In this document: positions 27,070 to 30,377 of the stretch, piece after piece
Position numbering within the stretch: the stretch's first letter is position 1
Layout: each line of letters begins with the position of its first letter
Origin: a virus
Length of the DNA stretch: 30,377 bases
Direction: 5' to 3' (one strand)
Virus record (IMG/VR): IMGVR_UViG_3300025000_000324
Location: 1 to 30,377 of that record
Program-made: the position numbers and the translations under genes
Notes under the pieces: model-generated
The model's input: the letters and a program-made list of their open reading frames with translations, nothing else
Database searches by the model: none
Told to the model about the DNA's origin: nothing

Positions 27070-28473
27070 CTAGAAATCAATTCCATCATCCAAAGATGTA
27101 AGCACATCATCTAAGGTTTTTTCTTTCTTAACAGCAACCTTCTCTGGTTCTGCCTTAACTGCGGCAATTGTCGGCATCGTGACTACTTCCCCATCCTCGA
27201 TATAAATACCCATACTGCCGCTTTCATCAACCATTTCAAGCCAAATCTGATAGTCGTTGTCCTTCGCCATTTGCTCAACTACGGTCATATTGCTACTGTC
27301 AAGCAGGTTCCCGTTGGTTATGCGGATAACCTTCAACTCAGGATTTAACGCCATTGCCATAGCAAGTGAAACTTTCAACCTCTCAGCACCAGAGCACTGT
27401 TTTAACGGTATTCCATTAAAGGCAACACCCTGCTCGTTAAATCCTAATCCGTCAATCGGGAATTTTGCTTCTTTAAGCATCGTTTCTTTCTGCTGCTCAA
27501 TTGCCTGTATTTTATTAGTAAACGCTTTACTTTCTTCCTGTGAAGTTTTAAGTTTATGCTCTACCTCACGATATTCAACCGCACTTCTAAATTCCTTGTT
27601 GGTTTTTTCAATGTCCGTCATTTGCCGTTGCAGTCCGGTTATGTCGGGGTCAACTAAATACTTGACTTCTTCCTGCAACGCTTTACCCTTCCCAATAACT
27701 TCGTTAAGTTTTACCTGTTCATCGTCAATCCTTTTGCCGAGTCTGGCAATTTGCTCATTCAGTCCATCAATCTGATCATTGAAAGATTTTATCTCTGCCT
27801 TGTGACCGTTCATTTGCTGACCAAGTTTTTGCAAATCAGACCTTTTGACATTGTTAGCGGTCAAAGTCTCACTGGCAGCCTGAATCTTCTCTAATATTTC
27901 ACTGACAACCAATTCCTCGGTAGGCGTGTCCTCGTCTGGCACCGGCAACCCATCAAGTATTACTTTGTTCTGACTGACCATGCGGTTAACAATGGTTCTC
28001 TCGTCAAACAGTTCCTTCTTCTGTCTGTCAAGTTCCTTTGGGTCAATCGAAAACTCGACCAAACCGGTTAATGTTTCAACCTGTTGCTTGTCCTCCATTT
28101 GAGAGAACGCCAACGGGTCAAAGGACAGACTGCCGACCAACTTATCAAGCATTGCCTGCGGACTTTTAAACTTCGCGCCCTGCTGATTTTCCACCACCAA
28201 GGTTGATTTATCATTGCTTGTCCATTTACGAGTAACTTTAATATCGCCCAGGTCAACCGATATGACTGCTCTTTTCTCGTTGCCGTGAATTGGTTCAATG
28301 GTTCCCTGCGCTTTATCAGCTTTAGCACCGCCTAATGCCGCCCAAATAGCGTCTAAGATAGATGTTTTGCCCTGACCATTTGCCCCTGAGATAATAACCG
28401 TATTGCCCTGTGGTATAATCTCGACTGCTTTAATTCTCTTGAAATTTTCAACTTGCAATCCTACTATTTGCAT
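27070..28473 (-). CDS. Rad50/SbcC-like ATPase
   Basis: 467 residues. The start LQVENFKRIKAVEI and Walker A GANGQGKTS (30-38) are those of RecF/SbcC-type ATPases. A long coiled coil fills about 150-330 (for example NDQIDGLNEQIARLGKRIDD). The signature helix is CSGAERLKVSLAMAMAL. The Walker B region reads LKVIRITNGNLL, without the usual acid pair, as in many phage versions. No CxxC zinc hook is seen. The usual Mre11-like nuclease partner is not in the window. It lies with the Sak4-like ATPase, probably in recombination. Confidence 0.8.
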   Translation of the reverse strand: MQIVGLQVENFKRIKAVEIIPQGNTVIISGANGQGKTSILDAIWAALGGAKADKAQGTIEPIHGNEKRAVISVDLGDIKVTRKWTSNDKSTLVVENQQGAKFKSPQAMLDKLVGSLSFDPLAFSQMEDKQQVETLTGLVEFSIDPKELDRQKKELFDERTIVNRMVSQNKVILDGLPVPDEDTPTEELVVSEILEKIQAASETLTANNVKRSDLQKLGQQMNGHKAEIKSFNDQIDGLNEQIARLGKRIDDEQVKLNEVIGKGKALQEEVKYLVDPDITGLQRQMTDIEKTNKEFRSAVEYREVEHKLKTSQEESKAFTNKIQAIEQQKETMLKEAKFPIDGLGFNEQGVAFNGIPLKQCSGAERLKVSLAMAMALNPELKVIRITNGNLLDSSNMTVVEQMAKDNDYQIWLEMVDESGSMGIYIEDGEVVTMPTIAAVKAEPEKVAVKKEKTLDDVLTSLDDGIDF

Positions 28474-28506
28474 TTATTTATCCCCTTCCATTTCTTTAAG
28501 TTTTGC

Positions 28507-29424
28507 CTAATCCTCTACATATACCTGTTTAAGTTTTTCCATCAACTCGGCAACTTCTTCACGCGACCAATCAGAAAGACTGGTAATCTGAGTTTTACGC
28601 ATAGCACTAGCAATAGAGTGAACATCATCTTCACTGTAACCGAGTTTTGACTTAACTCCTGTCCAAAATACAGGCCAATTGACTGGTTGAGGTGTTTCAT
28701 CTGCACCACTTTCAAGCCATTCCAAAAACTGCTTACCCAACTCCGGCAACAACTGAAATACCCTGCCATCTACAATAGATGTTCTGTCTTTGCTTGAGGT
28801 GCATTGATGGTCTTGATCTACGTCTATAAAAGTCGTAAATTCATATTCCATACCGTCCCTCTGGACTGGGTTCATGCCTATTTTACGGACCACAACTCTA
28901 CCGGTAGATGGGTCTTTTTCTTGAACATGCTCCATCTTTGCGCGAAGGGTGGCAACTACATGACATTTACTAGACAAAATGGTGTCTACAAGGTTATTGT
29001 GCATTGGAGTAATATCTCTCCATGCTGTCCATGAATTTACTCCTGGTTTATTACTTTTTTCTATCTGACCTTTTTTATCAAGCAATCCACCAACACCGGC
29101 CCAAGCATGAGTAAGAGAATCAATTATCACAACTTTTATTCCTGCACTTTCACATTCCCTAATAGCTGAAACGTATTTCTCTGGTGTGTATGGTGCGGCA
29201 AGAGATATGATGTTATATTCTTTTATTTCAACGCCTGCTTTGGTGCTATTGGCATACAGGTCGCCGGAATAGTTTTCGCTGTCAACAATACAGATGTCGT
29301 CCCAATCACCAGTTATTCCATAAGCAAATAGAAGTGCGCCCAATGTCTTGCCTCCACCAGCTGGACCACTTATACCTAGTCTTAGTTTCGCCTTTTTGCG
29401 CTGCGCTTTTCTCATTAATGCCAT
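28507..29424 (-). CDS. Sak4-like RecA-fold ATPase (single-strand annealing/recombination)
   Basis: 305 residues from ATG 29424, with GAGGTG nine bases upstream. Walker A GPAGGGKT near residue 19-26, Walker B KVVIIDSLTHAWAG, and VVATLRAKMEH form the RecA-like core of AAA_24/Sak4 phage proteins. The C-terminal 60 residues (WPVFWTGVKSKLGYSEDDVH, then SLSDWSREEVAELMEKLK) form a small helical domain. Sak4 proteins promote annealing or strand exchange of phage DNA. It is followed by the Rad50-like gene. Confidence 0.75.
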   Translation of the reverse strand: MALMRKAQRKKAKLRLGISGPAGGGKTLGALLFAYGITGDWDDICIVDSENYSGDLYANSTKAGVEIKEYNIISLAAPYTPEKYVSAIRECESAGIKVVIIDSLTHAWAGVGGLLDKKGQIEKSNKPGVNSWTAWRDITPMHNNLVDTILSSKCHVVATLRAKMEHVQEKDPSTGRVVVRKIGMNPVQRDGMEYEFTTFIDVDQDHQCTSSKDRTSIVDGRVFQLLPELGKQFLEWLESGADETPQPVNWPVFWTGVKSKLGYSEDDVHSIASAMRKTQITSLSDWSREEVAELMEKLKQVYVED

Positions 29425-29440
29425 TTGAAACATCACCTCG

Positions 29441-29986
29441 CTATCTATTTTCTAAAAATCTACTAGCAAACATGTCGGACCAATGAATAATCATCAACAA
29501 CTTAGTTTCTCTGCCCGATATCACCCTTCCGTCAGGCGTATACAGAGCATTGTGATAAAGCACCGAATAAAGCTCGTCCTCAGTTAAGTCGATAAACTTA
29601 CTTAAAATCAACGCTGAGACTGTTTGGTGCGGTATCGGCAACCTGTCTGGATTGGTCATGTATGGTTTACTATCTGACATTTTGCCACTCTTTAATAGAT
29701 TAGGTATATAATTAGGTTTATCCAAAAACTGCGCTTTTCCTAGGTCGTGAAATAGTCCGGAAATAATAACTGACTCTCTCGGCAACTCCGGCGCTAACGT
29801 GTCCCTGAGTTTTAACGCCGTTTCGGTAACAAGAATACTGTGTTTAAAGTTCCCCGCTTCCTCTGCCCCGTGATATTGGCTTGAACTTGGGCAGGTGAAG
29901 TAGTGGTTGTTTTCCAGATAGTTCAGTAGTTCCAATTTCCCAGGCCTTTTTATTTCCGCGAATAATGCGTTAAATTTTTCTCTCAA
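29441..29986 (-). CDS. HD-domain phosphohydrolase
   Basis: 181 residues from TTG 29986, with AAGGAGG eight bases upstream. NFKHSILVTETALKLRD holds the first His, SGLFHDLGKAQFL the HD pair, HQTVSALILSKFIDL and SVLYHNALYT later His residues, and MIIHWSDMFASRF the last Asp. This is the full metal set of HD hydrolases. It could cut nucleotides such as dNTPs or (p)ppGpp, or act on RNA ends. The substrate cannot be told. Confidence 0.8.
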   Translation of the reverse strand: MREKFNALFAEIKRPGKLELLNYLENNHYFTCPSSSQYHGAEEAGNFKHSILVTETALKLRDTLAPELPRESVIISGLFHDLGKAQFLDKPNYIPNLLKSGKMSDSKPYMTNPDRLPIPHQTVSALILSKFIDLTEDELYSVLYHNALYTPDGRVISGRETKLLMIIHWSDMFASRFLENR

Positions 29987-29998
29987 AGTTAATCCTCC

Positions 29999-30175
29999 TT
30001 AAAATAGCATTACATCTTCCTCTATCTCCACCACCTCAAAACAATCCAACTTCGGACACATCAGGCGGTAGTCTTGCGTTTCTCTCTCGACCAAAATTCC
30101 TGCAACCACTTCCATGTTGACACAGGGTATAGCAACTTCCACCAACTTACTTCCACAGCGTTCACACACGTACAC
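29999..30175 (-). CDS. Small zinc-ribbon protein overlapping its upstream neighbour out of frame
   Basis: 58 residues from GTG 30175, which has GGGAGGTG five to six bases upstream. YVCERCGSKLVEV and RLMCPKLDCFEVVEI give the four cysteines (C-x2-C and C-x4-C) of a zinc ribbon. Its first 115 bases lie inside the end of the gene at 30061-30339 in another frame. The good ribosome site and zinc pattern support it. Confidence 0.65.
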   Translation of the reverse strand: MYVCERCGSKLVEVAIPCVNMEVVAGILVERETQDYRLMCPKLDCFEVVEIEEDVMLF

Positions 30176-30339
30176 CTAAACACCTCCCTTGCATATTCAT
30201 CCGGCACGCTGACCTGCTCCAAGCAGTACGCCGACACTCTTTCAAGTGACTCTGCGACTAATACTGCTTGTCCATTGCGGATACCCTGCGCCCATGATGC
30301 GGTGTGTTTTGCTAATTGTGCGTAGTCGTTTGTGTTCAT
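30061..30339 (-). CDS. Hypothetical 92-residue protein
   Basis: ATG 30339 overlaps the TGA of the gene at the edge (ATGA). The first 55 residues look natural (DYAQLAKHTASWAQGIRNGQ, LVAESLERVSAYCLEQ). The last 37 are Trp- and Lys-rich, and lie over the zinc-ribbon gene. A frameshift joining the first part to the zinc ribbon is possible. It is not recognised. Confidence 0.5.
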   Translation of the reverse strand: MNTNDYAQLAKHTASWAQGIRNGQAVLVAESLERVSAYCLEQVSVPDEYAREVFRCTCVNAVEVSWWKLLYPVSTWKWLQEFWSREKRKTTA

Positions 30340-30377
30340 GCCGTTTGTTTATCCATTTCAATAAATTTTCCGTCCTT
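30336..30377 (-). CDS. 3' end of an upstream gene cut by the window edge
   Basis: 13 codons ending KDGKFIEMDKQTA then TGA, overlapping the next ATG in the usual ATGA way. Too short to name. Confidence 0.5.
   Translation of the reverse strand, partial: KDGKFIEMDKQTA

Overview
This window is a stretch of a double-stranded DNA tailed-phage genome (free phage or prophage). It carries terminase small and large subunits, a T7-type primase-helicase with a G39P-like loader, RusA, an Rad50/SbcC-like ATPase, a Sak4-like ATPase, a DNA methyltransferase, a Mom-like DNA modification enzyme, and nucleotide-metabolism genes. Strong AGGAGG-type ribosome binding sites, frequent TTG/GTG starts, and sporulation-type proteins (Spo0E-like, Spo0A DNA-binding domain, Cse60-like) point to an endospore-forming Firmicute host. 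Calls rest on motifs read by eye; no database search was run.

Layout. (1) 1-5760, minus strand: the start of a packaging block. A promoter at 5731-5759 is followed by a leader with an attenuator-like hairpin, then a winged-helix protein, the terminase small subunit, a 413-base structured gap, small genes, and a fractured terminase large subunit. The terL frame runs into the N-terminal half of an intein; a free-standing HNH endonuclease gene follows; then a new frame starting GTG at 73 encodes the C-terminal intein half and leaves the window. (2) 5950-11812, plus strand: about 20 small accessory genes under three visible promoters with palindromic operators and two ribbon-helix-helix regulators. 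Eight genes are preceded by a stem-loop just upstream of the ribosome binding site. (3) 11819-30377, minus strand: a long early operon reading leftward from the right edge to a terminator at 11819-11838. In transcription order it holds an HD hydrolase, recombination ATPases, a Cse60-like protein, the methyltransferase, Spo0E-like protein, Mom-like enzyme, replication genes, an interrupted Spo0A DNA-binding domain, an RlmN-like radical SAM enzyme, a degenerate ThyX, dCMP deaminase, MazG-like proteins, RusA and a late-gene activator.

How it fits together. The early operon remodels nucleotides, replicates and protects DNA, apparently interferes with host sporulation, and ends with a RinA/ArpU-type activator that may switch on the packaging block. 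The accessory block has its own repressors. Three genes in the window (HNH endonuclease, coiled-coil protein, Spo0A domain) are each broken by one in-frame stop with clearly coding sequence on both sides. That suggests recent decay or stop-codon readthrough.
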